A stretch of DNA of 64,000 bases, taken from Clostridia bacterium (GTDB lineage Bacteria; Bacillota; Clostridia; Christensenellales; Borkfalkiaceae). Below the pieces are notes generated by a model. That model was not told where the DNA came from. It searched no databases and worked only from the letters and a program-made list of their open reading frames with translations. Shown in pieces: positions 16,180 to 24,954 of the stretch. Where the stretch lies: positions 21,259 to 85,258 of the forward strand of contig JAGAKN010000022.1 in the NCBI GenBank assembly GCA_017625565.1. The letters run 5' to 3'. The position numbers and the translations under genes are program-made. Each line of letters starts with the position of its first letter. Within the stretch, counting starts at the first letter, position 1.

Positions 16180-17493
16180 ATGGCAAATCCTTTAATCGCG
16201 TTGGTGGGCAGACCAAACGTTGGAAAGAGTACGTTTTTTAATAAAGTAGCCGGGCGGAAGATTTCGATTACGGAAGACCGTCCTGGTGTCACGCGGGATC
16301 GGTTGTATGCGGACGCGTCCTGGAGAAATAAGCATTTCACGATGGTCGATACGGGCGGGATTGAGTTGAAATCGGAAGACGTCATGTGGAAAGAAATCGC
16401 CAAACAAGCCGAAGTTGCGATTGAAACGGCGGACGTTATCCTATTCTTTACGGACGGCAGGGAAGGTTTACACCCGTCCGATTACGACGTGGCGGATATT
16501 CTCCGTCGCAGTAAAAAACCCGTGATACTTCTCGTCAACAAAATCGACGAATACAGCCCCGAAAAGATTTTCGAGTTTTACTCACTTGGTCTTGGAGAGC
16601 CGTTTGCGGTATCTGCGGAGCACTCCCAAGGCATCGGTGACGTTTTGGACGAAGCGGTTTCCTATTTCGAAAAGAACACGGTAGAACCCGTTCCGTCTTT
16701 GAAGATTGCGGTAGTTGGCAAACCCAACGCAGGGAAATCGAGCTTGGTTAATAAAATTTTGGGTAGCGAGCGCAGTATCGTCACGCCGATGGCAGGCACG
16801 ACGCGGGACGCAATCGATACGCTTTTCTATCGTGGCGATAAGGCGTACACGTTGATTGATACCGCAGGAATTCGTAAGAAAAAGAACGTGGACGACAACG
16901 TAGAATATTACAGCAATATGCGCGCGTTCGACGCCGTTCGGCGGAGCGACGTTTGCTTGCTCGTTGTAGACAGCGCGGAAGGCTTGACGGAACAAGACGT
17001 GAAGATTATCGGCTACGTACACGAACAGGGCAAACCGTCCGTGATCGTTATGAACAAGTGGGATTTGGTGGAAAAGGATACGCACACCGTCAACCGCTTT
17101 GAAGAAATTTTAAAAGAAGATTTGAAGTTTATGGATTATTATAAATCCCTTTACATCTCGGCAAAAACAGGACAACGGGTAGAGAAATTGCTCTCGGCGG
17201 CGGAAGAAGTCTACGCGCACGCGTCCTTCCGTGTTCCTACGGGGGAATTGAACGATTTAATCGGCGACGCAATCCGTTTGCAAGAACCGCCGTCCTATTT
17301 GGGTAGAAGAATGCGCGTGTTCTTCTCGTCGCAGGTTTCCGTTTGTCCGCCTGTATTCGTGTTGTTCGTTAACGACGAAGGGTTGCTCCATTTCTCCTAT
17401 CAACGGTACTTGGAAAACACCATTCGTCGCGCGTACGATTTCACGGGTACGCCTATCAAAATCACCGTGCGTGAGAAAAAAGAAGAAGACTAA
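16180..17493 (+). CDS. der: Ribosome-assembly GTPase Der (EngA)
   Basis: 437 aa with two tandem G domains and a C-terminal KH-like domain, needed for 50S subunit maturation. G1 motifs are GRPNVGKS (residues 9-16) and GKPNAGKS (about 184-191); G3 motifs are DTGG and DTAG; G4 motifs are NKID and NKWD. AAAGGAG precedes the ATG. Follows DUF512 by 29 bp and precedes the LRR lipoprotein by 27 bp, so the three genes may share one message. Confidence 0.97.
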   Translation: MANPLIALVGRPNVGKSTFFNKVAGRKISITEDRPGVTRDRLYADASWRNKHFTMVDTGGIELKSEDVMWKEIAKQAEVAIETADVILFFTDGREGLHPSDYDVADILRRSKKPVILLVNKIDEYSPEKIFEFYSLGLGEPFAVSAEHSQGIGDVLDEAVSYFEKNTVEPVPSLKIAVVGKPNAGKSSLVNKILGSERSIVTPMAGTTRDAIDTLFYRGDKAYTLIDTAGIRKKKNVDDNVEYYSNMRAFDAVRRSDVCLLVVDSAEGLTEQDVKIIGYVHEQGKPSVIVMNKWDLVEKDTHTVNRFEEILKEDLKFMDYYKSLYISAKTGQRVEKLLSAAEEVYAHASFRVPTGELNDLIGDAIRLQEPPSYLGRRMRVFFSSQVSVCPPVFVLFVNDEGLLHFSYQRYLENTIRRAYDFTGTPIKITVREKKEED

Positions 17494-17520
17494 AAAAATA
17501 AACGATAAGGAGAGTTTATT

Positions 17521-18858
17521 ATGAAAAAGAGGAACCTTTTTACAGCAATCTTGGCTTTGGCATGTGTGTCGACGTTTGCGTTTGCAGTCGGCGCGTGTGG
17601 GGGGAAAGACGACAATTCCGACGGTGGCGTAGCCACGGACGAACAAGGGGTACGCTACGAAAAAAGTAGCGACGAAAGTACATACGCTGTCGTAGGTTAT
17701 GAAAGCACGGCAAGCGCAACGATCGTCATTCCTGCAACGTATGATGGGCTTCCCGTAACGTCGATCGGGAACAGCGCGTTTGAAAACTGTTCCGTTTTGA
17801 CGAGTATTACCATTCCCGACAGTATTACGAGTATTGGCGCGGGCGCATTCAGCGGTTGTTATACGTTGACGAGCGTGACCATTCCCGAAAGTGTTGCGAC
17901 GATCGGTGCGAGCGCGTTCCATAGCTGTTCTAAGTTGACGGAAATCAACCTTCCCGACGCTATTACAAGTATCGGGTCGCTCACGTTCTATGCTTGTAAG
18001 GAGTTGGAAAGCATTACCATTCCCAGCGGTGTGACGAGCATTGGAGAATACGCGTTCTCTCTTTGCGAAAACTTAAAGAGCGCCGTTGTTCCGAATGGCG
18101 TGACGACTATTGAAGAAGGCGTTTTTGAATTTTGCGAAACCATGACGAACATTACGCTCCCCGACGGGATTACGAGTATCGGCGATGGTGCATTCAACCA
18201 TTGTTGGGGGTTGACGAGCATCACGCTCCCGAACACCGTGATGAGCATCGGCAAGCGCGCGTTTGGGAATTGCGGTTTGACGGAATTTACCATTCCCAGC
18301 GGTGTGACGAGTATTGAAGAAGAAACGTTTTATTACAGCAAGAATATGTTGACCATTACCATTCCCGACAGCGTGACGAGCATCGGCGCGAGCGCATTCC
18401 GTAATTGTAGCGCGTTGGTAAACATTGCTATTCCCAGCGGTGTGACGAGTATCGGCGATCGCGCGTTTTACGAATGTAGTAGTATCGTAGAGCTTACGAT
18501 CCCGGACGGGATCACGGCAATCGGGGAAGAAACGTTCTATTATTGTAAGAGATTGACAACGATCAAACTTCCCAACTCGTTAAAGACGATCGGCAAGAAA
18601 GCGTTCTATAATTGCTATCGTTTTGCGGAATTTACCATTCCTAGTAGCGTGGAAACCATTCAAGACGGTGCATTCGACAGTTGCACGAAGTTGGAGAAAA
18701 TTGTTATCCCGATGGGTGTGACGACGATGGGTAGCAAAGTGTTCGCTGATTGTACTAAGCTCACCATCTACTGCGAAGCGGTCAGCGAAGGGAACGATTG
18801 GATGTTCGACTGGAGCGGGAACTGCCCCGTCGTTTGGGATTATAAAATAACGGAATAA
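17521..18858 (+). CDS. BspA-type leucine-rich-repeat lipoprotein
   Basis: 445 aa. Residues 1-25 are a signal peptide ending in FAVGAC with a probable lipobox Cys, followed by a short acidic linker. The rest is about 15 tandem 23-residue LRR_5 repeats with the pattern xxITIPdsVTSIGxxAFxxCxxL. This is the BspA/TpLRR type that forms surface-exposed solenoids for protein or host binding. It ends in a capping segment (CEAVSEGNDWMFDWSGNCPVVWDYK) without an anchor, so the lipid is the likely tether. The repeat DNA is itself repetitive and could vary in number between strains. It directly follows der, with AAGGAGAG before the ATG. Confidence 0.9.
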   Translation: MKKRNLFTAILALACVSTFAFAVGACGGKDDNSDGGVATDEQGVRYEKSSDESTYAVVGYESTASATIVIPATYDGLPVTSIGNSAFENCSVLTSITIPDSITSIGAGAFSGCYTLTSVTIPESVATIGASAFHSCSKLTEINLPDAITSIGSLTFYACKELESITIPSGVTSIGEYAFSLCENLKSAVVPNGVTTIEEGVFEFCETMTNITLPDGITSIGDGAFNHCWGLTSITLPNTVMSIGKRAFGNCGLTEFTIPSGVTSIEEETFYYSKNMLTITIPDSVTSIGASAFRNCSALVNIAIPSGVTSIGDRAFYECSSIVELTIPDGITAIGEETFYYCKRLTTIKLPNSLKTIGKKAFYNCYRFAEFTIPSSVETIQDGAFDSCTKLEKIVIPMGVTTMGSKVFADCTKLTIYCEAVSEGNDWMFDWSGNCPVVWDYKITE

Positions 18859-18875
18859 GGATTTTAGGCAAACCA

Positions 18876-18897
18876 CGGGGCGCGCGTTCGCGCCCCG
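18876..18897 (+). other. GC-rich hairpin before plsY
   Basis: CGGGGCGCG/CGCGCCCCG, a perfect 9-bp stem with a CGTT loop, followed by AAAAGGAG and not by T residues. It lacks a terminator tail. It may protect the message end or modulate the plsY ribosome site, which starts 4 nt later. Confidence 0.6.
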
Positions 18898-18910
18898 AAA
18901 AGGAGTATCT

Positions 18911-19657
18911 ATGAAAGCATTTCATATTGCGCAAGATTGGTGGCAACTACTGCTCGTCGGGGTGGTATGTTATTTGATTGGGTGCTTTAATTTTGCGTTG
19001 TTCATTTCCCGTAGTAAAAAACGGGATATTACGAAAATGGGTAGCGGTAATCCCGGTACGATGAATATGAGCCGAGAATTCGGCTTAAAAATCGGTGTTA
19101 TCACCTTTTTTTGCGACGCATTGAAAGGGGGGATTCCCACGCTTGTCGGATACTTCTTATATAGGGAGTATATTTTTGCGGGTACGGCAGTAGCCGTTGC
19201 CGATTTCATGCGGTATTTTTGCGGAGTATGCGTCATTATCGGGCATATCTTCCCCATCACGATGAAATTCAAAGGCGGGAAAGGGATCGCGTCCACGTTC
19301 GGATTGTTTTGGGCGTGTTTGTCCTGCGAAAGCCCGTGGTGGATCTTGGGCGTATTCTTGGGCTATTGGCTGATCGTGCTCTTTATTTTCTTGACGGAGT
19401 GGGGATCTTTGGGCTCTCTTCTTGGTGTTTCGGGATTTAGCATTATCCAGCTCGTCATCTTCGCGCAAAGATACGCAGGCGTGCCTGTGAATGCATACCT
19501 GGTATGCACGTTCCTGTTTGTTTTGGCGCTCAACGTCTTGACGTGGTGCGCGCATCGGAAAAATCTTGCGCGGTTATTTGCTGGGGAAGAACATCATACT
19601 TCAATCAAAAAATTAGCAAAGAAAAAGAAAACGCAAACAGTGGTGGAAAAGGCATGA
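18911..19657 (+). CDS. plsY: Acyl-phosphate:glycerol-3-phosphate acyltransferase PlsY
   Basis: 248-aa membrane enzyme making lysophosphatidic acid, the first step of phospholipid synthesis. Conserved loops KMGSGNPGTMNMSREFG, GHIFPITMKFKGGKGIAS and DALKGG match PlsY. It is longer than the usual 200 aa because of a basic C-terminal tail (HRKNLARLFAGEE then a Lys-rich end). AAAAGGAG precedes the ATG. The stop overlaps the start of trkA (ATGA). Confidence 0.93.
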   Translation: MKAFHIAQDWWQLLLVGVVCYLIGCFNFALFISRSKKRDITKMGSGNPGTMNMSREFGLKIGVITFFCDALKGGIPTLVGYFLYREYIFAGTAVAVADFMRYFCGVCVIIGHIFPITMKFKGGKGIASTFGLFWACLSCESPWWILGVFLGYWLIVLFIFLTEWGSLGSLLGVSGFSIIQLVIFAQRYAGVPVNAYLVCTFLFVLALNVLTWCAHRKNLARLFAGEEHHTSIKKLAKKKKTQTVVEKA

Positions 19658-21009
19658 AAATTATCATTGTAGGTTGTGGTAGAGTGGGGCAAACGCTCGC
19701 GGAGAGATTGAACGACGACGGAAACGAAGTGACCGTGATTGATATTTCCGAAGAAAAAGTAAAAGAAGTGACCGACGTTTGCGACGTGTTGGGGGTGGTT
19801 GGCAACGGCGCTACGCATACTACCTTGCAGGACGCAGGTGTCGATACGGCGGATTTGTTTATTGCAGTCACCAACTCGGACGAGCTGAATTTGCTTTGTT
19901 GTATGATTGCGAAAAAGGAAGGGCGTTGTCAAACGGTTGCGCGGATTAAAAATCCCGAATACAGCAAGGAAACGGCGTATTTACAAGACGAATTGGGGCT
20001 TGTTATGGTCATCAATCCCGAGTATGCGGCGGCGGAAGAAATCGCACGGGTGTTGCGGTTTCCGTCGGCGATGAAAATCGAGCCGTTTGCAAACGGGAAA
20101 GTCGAGCTTATCAAATTCAAATTGCCCAAAGAGTGCAGTTTGGTCGGTATGTCCGTAAAGGATATGGCGATGAAATTGTACGGGGGTGTGCTGGTTTGCG
20201 CCATTGAACGTGGGGACGAAGCGCATATCCCGAACGGGGATTTCGTCTTTGAAGAAAGGGACGTCGTGTCCATCGTAGCAACGGCAAAGAATGCGAACGA
20301 GTTCTTTAAGAAGATCCAGTATAAAGGGAATTCGATTAAGAACGTTATGGTGATCGGCGGTGGCGCGATTACGCACTATCTTTGTGGGATTTTAGAAAGT
20401 TCGGGGATTGCACTAAAAATCGTCGAGAAAGATTTGAAAACGTGTGAAGAACTCGCGTCGCGTTGGCAAAAGGCGAGTGTCATTCACGGCAGTTTACAAG
20501 ATCGGGAATTGCTCATCGAAGAAGGGCTTGCTGACGCGGGGGCGGTGGTTGCGCTCTCCAACTTTGACGAAGAGAATATTTTGTTGTCGCTATTTGCGAA
20601 AGAAACGGGTAGTGGAAAGTTGATTACCAAGATCAAGCGTACCGATTACGGCAACGTCATCAGCAAGCTGGATTTGGATACGATGATTTGTCCGAAGAAT
20701 ATCACTTCGGATATGATTTTGCGCTACGTTCGCGCAACGCAAAATACGCATGGGAGCAATATTGAAACGCTGTATAATATCATCGAAGGGCAAGTGGAAG
20801 CGACGGAGTTTATCGTCAAAGAAAACTCGCCGATTATCGGTGTGCCGCTTTGGCAGTTGCCTTTTAAAAACAACGTATTAATCGCGTCCATTTCTCGCGG
20901 GAAACAAGTTATTGTGCCGAAAGGCTCTGACGTAATACAAGCGGGGGATGCGGTGGTGGTCGTGTCCAAACATATGGCTTTACGCGACGTAGCCGACGTA
21001 TTAAAATAA
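19654..21009 (+). CDS. trkA: Trk potassium uptake regulatory subunit TrkA
   Basis: 451-aa cytosolic protein with two Rossmann (RCK-N) and two TrkA-C domains. The first nucleotide loop is IIVGCGRVGQTLAERL and the second is VMVIGGGAITHYLCGIL. It gates the K+ channel subunit TrkH in response to NAD(H) or ATP. I start at ATG 19654, which overlaps the plsY stop and has GGTGGAAAAGG before it; the longer frame from 19504 lies within plsY. trkH follows after 15 bp. Confidence 0.95.
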   Translation: MKIIIVGCGRVGQTLAERLNDDGNEVTVIDISEEKVKEVTDVCDVLGVVGNGATHTTLQDAGVDTADLFIAVTNSDELNLLCCMIAKKEGRCQTVARIKNPEYSKETAYLQDELGLVMVINPEYAAAEEIARVLRFPSAMKIEPFANGKVELIKFKLPKECSLVGMSVKDMAMKLYGGVLVCAIERGDEAHIPNGDFVFEERDVVSIVATAKNANEFFKKIQYKGNSIKNVMVIGGGAITHYLCGILESSGIALKIVEKDLKTCEELASRWQKASVIHGSLQDRELLIEEGLADAGAVVALSNFDEENILLSLFAKETGSGKLITKIKRTDYGNVISKLDLDTMICPKNITSDMILRYVRATQNTHGSNIETLYNIIEGQVEATEFIVKENSPIIGVPLWQLPFKNNVLIASISRGKQVIVPKGSDVIQAGDAVVVVSKHMALRDVADVLK

Positions 21010-21024
21010 ACAGGAAAAATCGTT

Positions 21025-22476
21025 ATGAATTTCGGGATTATAAAACGTACGCTAGGATTTATATTGGTATTCGAAGGGCTGTTCCTTGCAGTGCCTATCA
21101 TTACGGCTACGGTGTATTGGGAAAAGGAATTTTTCGACATTCTATTGACGATGGGGTTATGCTTTGCCGTCGGCGGAGTTTGTATGATCGGTAAACCGAA
21201 AAACCAAAATATCTACGCGAAAGAAGGCTTTGTTATCGTTGCGCTTAGCTGGATTGTCATGAGTTTGTTCGGTGCGTTGCCGTTTTGGTTTTCAGGAGCG
21301 ATTCCGTCCTATATCGACGCGTTGTTTGAAACGGTGTCGGGGTTCACGACGACGGGCGCGTCGGTAATTCCCACGGGCGAAGCGCTTGAAAGTATGCCGA
21401 AATGCCTGTTGATGTGGCGCAGTTTTACCCATTGGGTAGGCGGTATGGGTGTGTTGGTGTTTATTATGGCGTTTTTGCCCTTGAGCGGAGCGCGGAATAT
21501 GCACTTGATGCGCGCGGAGAGCCCGGGGCCGTCGGTTGGGAAATTAGTGCCCCGTGTTCGTCAAACGGCAAAAATCTTATACGTAATCTATACCGTTATG
21601 ACGTCGATACAGTTTGTTTTATTGTTGTTTGGGGATATGACGGTATTTGAAGCTTTGAATACGGCGTTTGCAACCGCAGGAACAGGCGGTTTCAGTCTTA
21701 AAGGCGACAGTATGGCAAGCTTTTCGTCGTATACACAAATCGTGATTACCGTGTTTATGATTTTGTTTGCGGTTAATTTCAATTCGTACTTCCTGCTACT
21801 CCGTGGGAGAATAAAAGAAGCGTTCTCCAGTGAAGTACGGGTGTTTTTCGTGATCGTCATTACGGCAATTACGCTAATTACGATCAACTTACAAATTAGT
21901 GAAGCGTATGCGTATACGACGGGCGAAGCAATAAAACACTCCGCCTTTTCGGTGGCGTCGATTATTTCGACGACGGGGTTTGTTACGGAGAATTTCGATT
22001 TATGGCCTGCGTTCTCGAAGGGGATACTGGTACTGTTAATGTTTGTTGGTGCGTGCGCAGGGAGCACGGGTGGCGGGGTGAAAGTATCGCGCATGATGAT
22101 TTTGTATAAAGGCGCGACGCGAGAAATGAAGAAAATGTTGCATTCCCGTCAAATCACCAACGTGACGATGGACAAACGGGTGGTGGAAAGAGAAGTCGTG
22201 CAAAATACGTTTGCGTATTTGTTTGCATACATTCTCGTGTTTGTGGCGTCGTTCTTGCTCATTTGTTTAGATACGCAAAATCTGACGGAAAACTTTACGG
22301 CGGTGGCGGCGACGATTAACAATGTCGGGCCTGGCTTGGGGGCGGTTGGTCCTGCAGGGAATTTTGCATTCTTCTCGGTGGGCTCAAAGCTCGTGTTGAT
22401 ATTCGATATGTTGGCAGGTAGATTGGAGATTTTCCCGATGCTCTTGCTCTTTTCCGTTCAGACTTGGAAAAAATAA
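21025..22476 (+). CDS. trkH: Trk potassium uptake transmembrane subunit TrkH
   Basis: 483-aa polytopic protein of the TrkH/KtrB superfamily with four pore-loop repeats. The selectivity-filter regions are visible as VSGFTTTGASVI, TAGTGGFSLKGDS, SIISTTGFVTENF and TINNVGPGLGAVGPAGN. C-terminal FFSVGSKLVLIFDMLAGRLEIFPML is typical of TrkH. Together with trkA it forms a complete K+ uptake system. Confidence 0.95.
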   Translation: MNFGIIKRTLGFILVFEGLFLAVPIITATVYWEKEFFDILLTMGLCFAVGGVCMIGKPKNQNIYAKEGFVIVALSWIVMSLFGALPFWFSGAIPSYIDALFETVSGFTTTGASVIPTGEALESMPKCLLMWRSFTHWVGGMGVLVFIMAFLPLSGARNMHLMRAESPGPSVGKLVPRVRQTAKILYVIYTVMTSIQFVLLLFGDMTVFEALNTAFATAGTGGFSLKGDSMASFSSYTQIVITVFMILFAVNFNSYFLLLRGRIKEAFSSEVRVFFVIVITAITLITINLQISEAYAYTTGEAIKHSAFSVASIISTTGFVTENFDLWPAFSKGILVLLMFVGACAGSTGGGVKVSRMMILYKGATREMKKMLHSRQITNVTMDKRVVEREVVQNTFAYLFAYILVFVASFLLICLDTQNLTENFTAVAATINNVGPGLGAVGPAGNFAFFSVGSKLVLIFDMLAGRLEIFPMLLLFSVQTWKK

Positions 22477-22511
22477 CCGACGGAATTTTTGGAAAAAGGC
22501 GAAAAAAAGCG

Positions 22512-22540
22512 TTTACTTTTATAGGTAAAGCGTGTATAAT
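22512..22540 (+). promoter_or_regulatory. Promoter of ssrA
   Basis: TTTACT (22512-22517), 17 bp, TATAAT (22535-22540), 12 nt before the mature tmRNA 5' end. Confidence 0.8.
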
Positions 22541-22552
22541 AATATAACTCTT

Positions 22553-22919
22553 GGGGGTGCACCGGATTCGATTGCCGGTGAGCGAAAAGATAAGCATACC
22601 GCAGACGGAGTGCCTGCGTCAAAAACATTCCGTTAAATTTAAATGCAGATAGAAATGCAAGCTACGCTCTTGCAGCGTAAATTCGTTTTTTAACGAAACG
22701 TCGCGCCTGATTTATCCGTCGGTTAGGGCCGTGGCGTCAACAAGACGGAACACTCTTGAAAAAATCGGAAAGCGTTTTTTGAAGAGTATTTCGCTTTCTG
22801 CGGAACGTGAAGCGTGTTTACCCGCCCCGCGTTCTTAAGAAATAATAGATAAACTACGTATGTAGAAAGTTTTTTGGCAGCCGAGTAAGACGTGAGTTCA
22901 ACTCTCACCACCTCCACCA
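22553..22919 (+). ncRNA. ssrA: Transfer-messenger RNA
   Basis: Rescues stalled ribosomes by adding a degradation tag. The tRNA-like ends pair: GGGGGTG at 22553-22559 with CACCTCC at 22909-22915, followed by discriminator A and encoded CCA (22917-22919). The T-arm sequence AGTTCAACTCTCACC is present. The tag frame starts at a GCA resume codon (22645) and reads ADRNASYALAA then TAA at 22678-22680, giving the usual ALAA proteolysis end. Length 367 nt is normal. Confidence 0.95.
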
Positions 22920-22920
22920 A

Positions 22921-22957
22921 AAACAACCTAAGTTGAACCGTCAACTTAGGTTGTTTA
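22921..22957 (+). terminator. tmRNA terminator
   Basis: A perfect 16-bp stem (22921-22936 with 22941-22956), ACCG loop, ending in TTGTTTA. Confidence 0.8.
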
Positions 22958-22960
22958 TAC

Positions 22961-23113
22961 AAGCCGAAGGGTTGGTATGTAATCGCCGTAGGCGTATGTA
23001 ATCACAGCTTGCTGTGTATGTAATTATCCGCTTCGGCTTGATTACATACAAATTTTGATTCCATACCGCTGTCGCGGATTACATACACAACTGTCGTTGT
23101 GATTTTTTATAAG
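22961..23113. repeat. Array of GTATGTAAT repeats separated by different small hairpins
   Basis: Three direct copies of GTATGTAAT (22975-22983, 22994-23002, 23016-23024) and two inverted copies ATTACATAC (23041-23049, 23078-23086). Between them are short sequences that differ but each fold: CGCC-GTA-GGCG, CACAG-CTTG-CTGTG, CGC-TGT-CGCG and ACAAC-TGTC-GTTGT. An outer stem AAGCCGAAG/CTTCGGCTT (22961-22969, 23031-23039) encloses the direct copies. It ends in ATTTTTTAT. It looks like a chain of REP-like palindromic units. Confidence 0.75.
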
Positions 23114-23154
23114 GTAAAATTTATGAAAGAAAACTTGCTGAGGACATTATATCA

Positions 23155-23436
23155 ATGATACAAAACAAAAAATTATTTATTATTACCTTGTTATCGGGTT
23201 TATTACTGTGCGTCGCTATTGATGTTCCCCTTATTATAATGCAAAAAATACCATTCTATTCTTTAACGCAAGGATTATTCTTTATTGGTAACGCCGTTTT
23301 TGGTGCAATAATGTATAGTTTGATTTATCGCTCCTTAAAAAAGACACCACTAATAAAAAAGATTTACATATTTTCCTTATTTATAGCAATTTTGGTTTTT
23401 ATTATGGGTTTAATCATGGTAGTGCTTGCTATTTAG
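23155..23436 (+). CDS. Small AT-rich membrane protein of unknown function
   Basis: 93 aa with three membrane segments (about residues 8-28, 38-58 and 70-92) and a basic loop (YRSLKKTPLIKKIY). I recognise no family. Base use is clearly more AT-rich than the surrounding genes (many AAA, ATT, TTA codons), and it lies between a palindromic repeat array and a hairpin-rich non-coding tract. Foreign origin is likely. The ribosome site is weak (TGAGGA, 14 nt upstream), so the start is uncertain. Confidence 0.55.
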   Translation: MIQNKKLFIITLLSGLLLCVAIDVPLIIMQKIPFYSLTQGLFFIGNAVFGAIMYSLIYRSLKKTPLIKKIYIFSLFIAILVFIMGLIMVVLAI

Positions 23437-23771
23437 GATATTGTAATAATTGGTTCAACATACGTTTAACTCGCTCCACCACGTCAGGGCAAGGCTATTT
23501 CGTCCACCGTTGCCACTGCAACGGCTTGACCTATGAGCCTGCCCTTCCTTTTTCCCAAAAATCTTTTGCCTTGCAAAATATTTTCGGGAGCCCTAATAAT
23601 ACTTGGTGTCCTCGGTGCGTATTTCACACGCCCAAGTCCACCAAGTCAGTATAATCCGAATCTTTGGTGGAAAACCGTAAGGTTCGGATTTGTCTTGATT
23701 TTTTATACGCATTTACTATCATAAAATCGGATTTTGATAGAATGGACTTTGCTGTATCGGGGAATATTCCG
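23437..23771. other. Non-coding tract with four successive hairpins
   Basis: No convincing gene. Four helices follow each other: AGGGCAAGGCT/AGCCTGCCCT (23486-23496, 23536-23545) enclosing CCGTTGC/GCAACGG (23507-23513, 23518-23524); TTTTGC/GCAAAA (23564-23569, 23573-23578); ACTTGGTG/CACCAAGT (23601-23608, 23639-23646); AATCCGAA/TTCGGATT (23653-23660, 23683-23690), then a T-rich stretch to 23702. It could be a structured RNA or the remnant of an element. Confidence 0.5.
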
Positions 23772-23800
23772 TTGACAATTTTTTTTGGAAAAGTTATAAT
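23772..23800 (+). promoter_or_regulatory. Consensus promoter of the permease operon
   Basis: TTGACA (23772-23777), 17 bp, TATAAT (23795-23800): perfect consensus, 22 bp before the ATG. Confidence 0.85.
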
Positions 23801-23821
23801 ATAGCTTAAGGAATACAAAAG

Positions 23822-24943
23822 ATGGAAAGAATGCAAATTTTTGACGGAATAAAACGATTTGCAAAGAAAAACGCGGTAATGCTCATCGCGTTTTTTGTCG
23901 CGCTTATCACCGTCTTTTTCGTGCCAATCGATAAACACTATCGCGAATATTTCGATTATAAAACATTGACTTGTTTGTTCTGTACGTTGGCGATCGTTTG
24001 CGCGTTGAAAAACATCCGATTTTTTTATAAGTTGGCGCATAAGCTCGTGCGGTCGTTTAAGACGACGAAATCGTGTGTCTTGGCGTTGACGTATATTACG
24101 TTTATCGGCTCGATGCTGATTGCAAACGATATGGCGCTATTGACGTTTTTACCGCTTGGGTATATCGTTTTAACGACGACGGGCAAAGAAAAGTATATGG
24201 CGTTTACGTTTATTATGCAAAACGTTTCCGCAAACTTGGGCGGTATGCTGACTCCCTTTGGAAATCCGCAAAATTTATATCTATACACGAAATTCCATAT
24301 CCCGACGACGGAGTTCATGTCGATCATGCTTGTGCCGTTTCTCGTTTCCATTGCGTTAATGACGGTATGTTGTTGCGTATTCGTGAAATCCGAACCGTTG
24401 TGCGTCGAAGAAGAACGTATCCGTCCTGCGCCCGTGAAAACGGCAATTTACTTGGTCCTGTTTGTTTTGTCGATCGTTATCGTTTTCCGCATAATTCCGT
24501 ATTGGATTGGACTAATCGTCATCCCGACTACGCTACTTTTCATGGATCGATCGGCGTTGAAAAAAGTCGATTATCCCTTACTTTTGACGTTTGTATTTTT
24601 CTTCATTTTCGCTGGGAATATGGCGCGGATCGACGTCGTACGGGAGCTATTTTCAAAACTTCTGCAAAAGAACACGTTGCTCTTTAGCGTGGCGTCCTGT
24701 CAATGCATTAGCAACGTTCCGTCGGCGATTTTACTCTCGCAATTTACGGGCGATTATAAGGGGCTACTACTCGGTGTAAATATCGGTGGCGTGGGGACGT
24801 TGATATCGTCTTTGGCGAGTTTGATTACTTTCCGTGAGTACTTAAAGCACAACCCGAAAAAGAGCGGATATTATTTGGGGATGTTTTCGGCGTTTAACTT
24901 CGGATTTTTGATCGTCTTAACGGCGATTGCCTATTTCTTATAA
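23822..24943 (+). CDS. ArsB/NhaD/DASS superfamily anion or citrate permease
   Basis: 373 aa with about ten membrane segments. Two re-entrant-loop regions are typical of the ion transporter superfamily: IGSMLIANDMALLTFLPLG and NVSANLGGMLTPFGNPQNLYLY in the first half, and SNVPSAILLSQFTGD with GVGTLISSLASLI in the second. Substrate (dicarboxylate, arsenite, Na+/H+) cannot be assigned. AAGGAA lies 8 nt before ATG 23822. It is followed 11 bp later by a HAD phosphatase and then a GH36 alpha-galactosidase, suggesting a catabolic operon. Confidence 0.82.
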   Translation: MERMQIFDGIKRFAKKNAVMLIAFFVALITVFFVPIDKHYREYFDYKTLTCLFCTLAIVCALKNIRFFYKLAHKLVRSFKTTKSCVLALTYITFIGSMLIANDMALLTFLPLGYIVLTTTGKEKYMAFTFIMQNVSANLGGMLTPFGNPQNLYLYTKFHIPTTEFMSIMLVPFLVSIALMTVCCCVFVKSEPLCVEEERIRPAPVKTAIYLVLFVLSIVIVFRIIPYWIGLIVIPTTLLFMDRSALKKVDYPLLLTFVFFFIFAGNMARIDVVRELFSKLLQKNTLLFSVASCQCISNVPSAILLSQFTGDYKGLLLGVNIGGVGTLISSLASLITFREYLKHNPKKSGYYLGMFSAFNFGFLIVLTAIAYFL

Positions 24944-24954
24944 AGGATAAAAAA

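Noticed and set aside
22723..22962. Minus-strand frame of 79 aa over the tmRNA
   Set aside because: It lies within ssrA; tRNA-like 3' ends give typical spurious peptides.
22961..23113. CRISPR array
   Set aside because: Repeats are 9 bp, spacers are short palindromes, orientation flips, and no cas genes are near.
23486..23702. 6S RNA
   Set aside because: 6S is one long helix with a central bubble; this tract has four serial hairpins.
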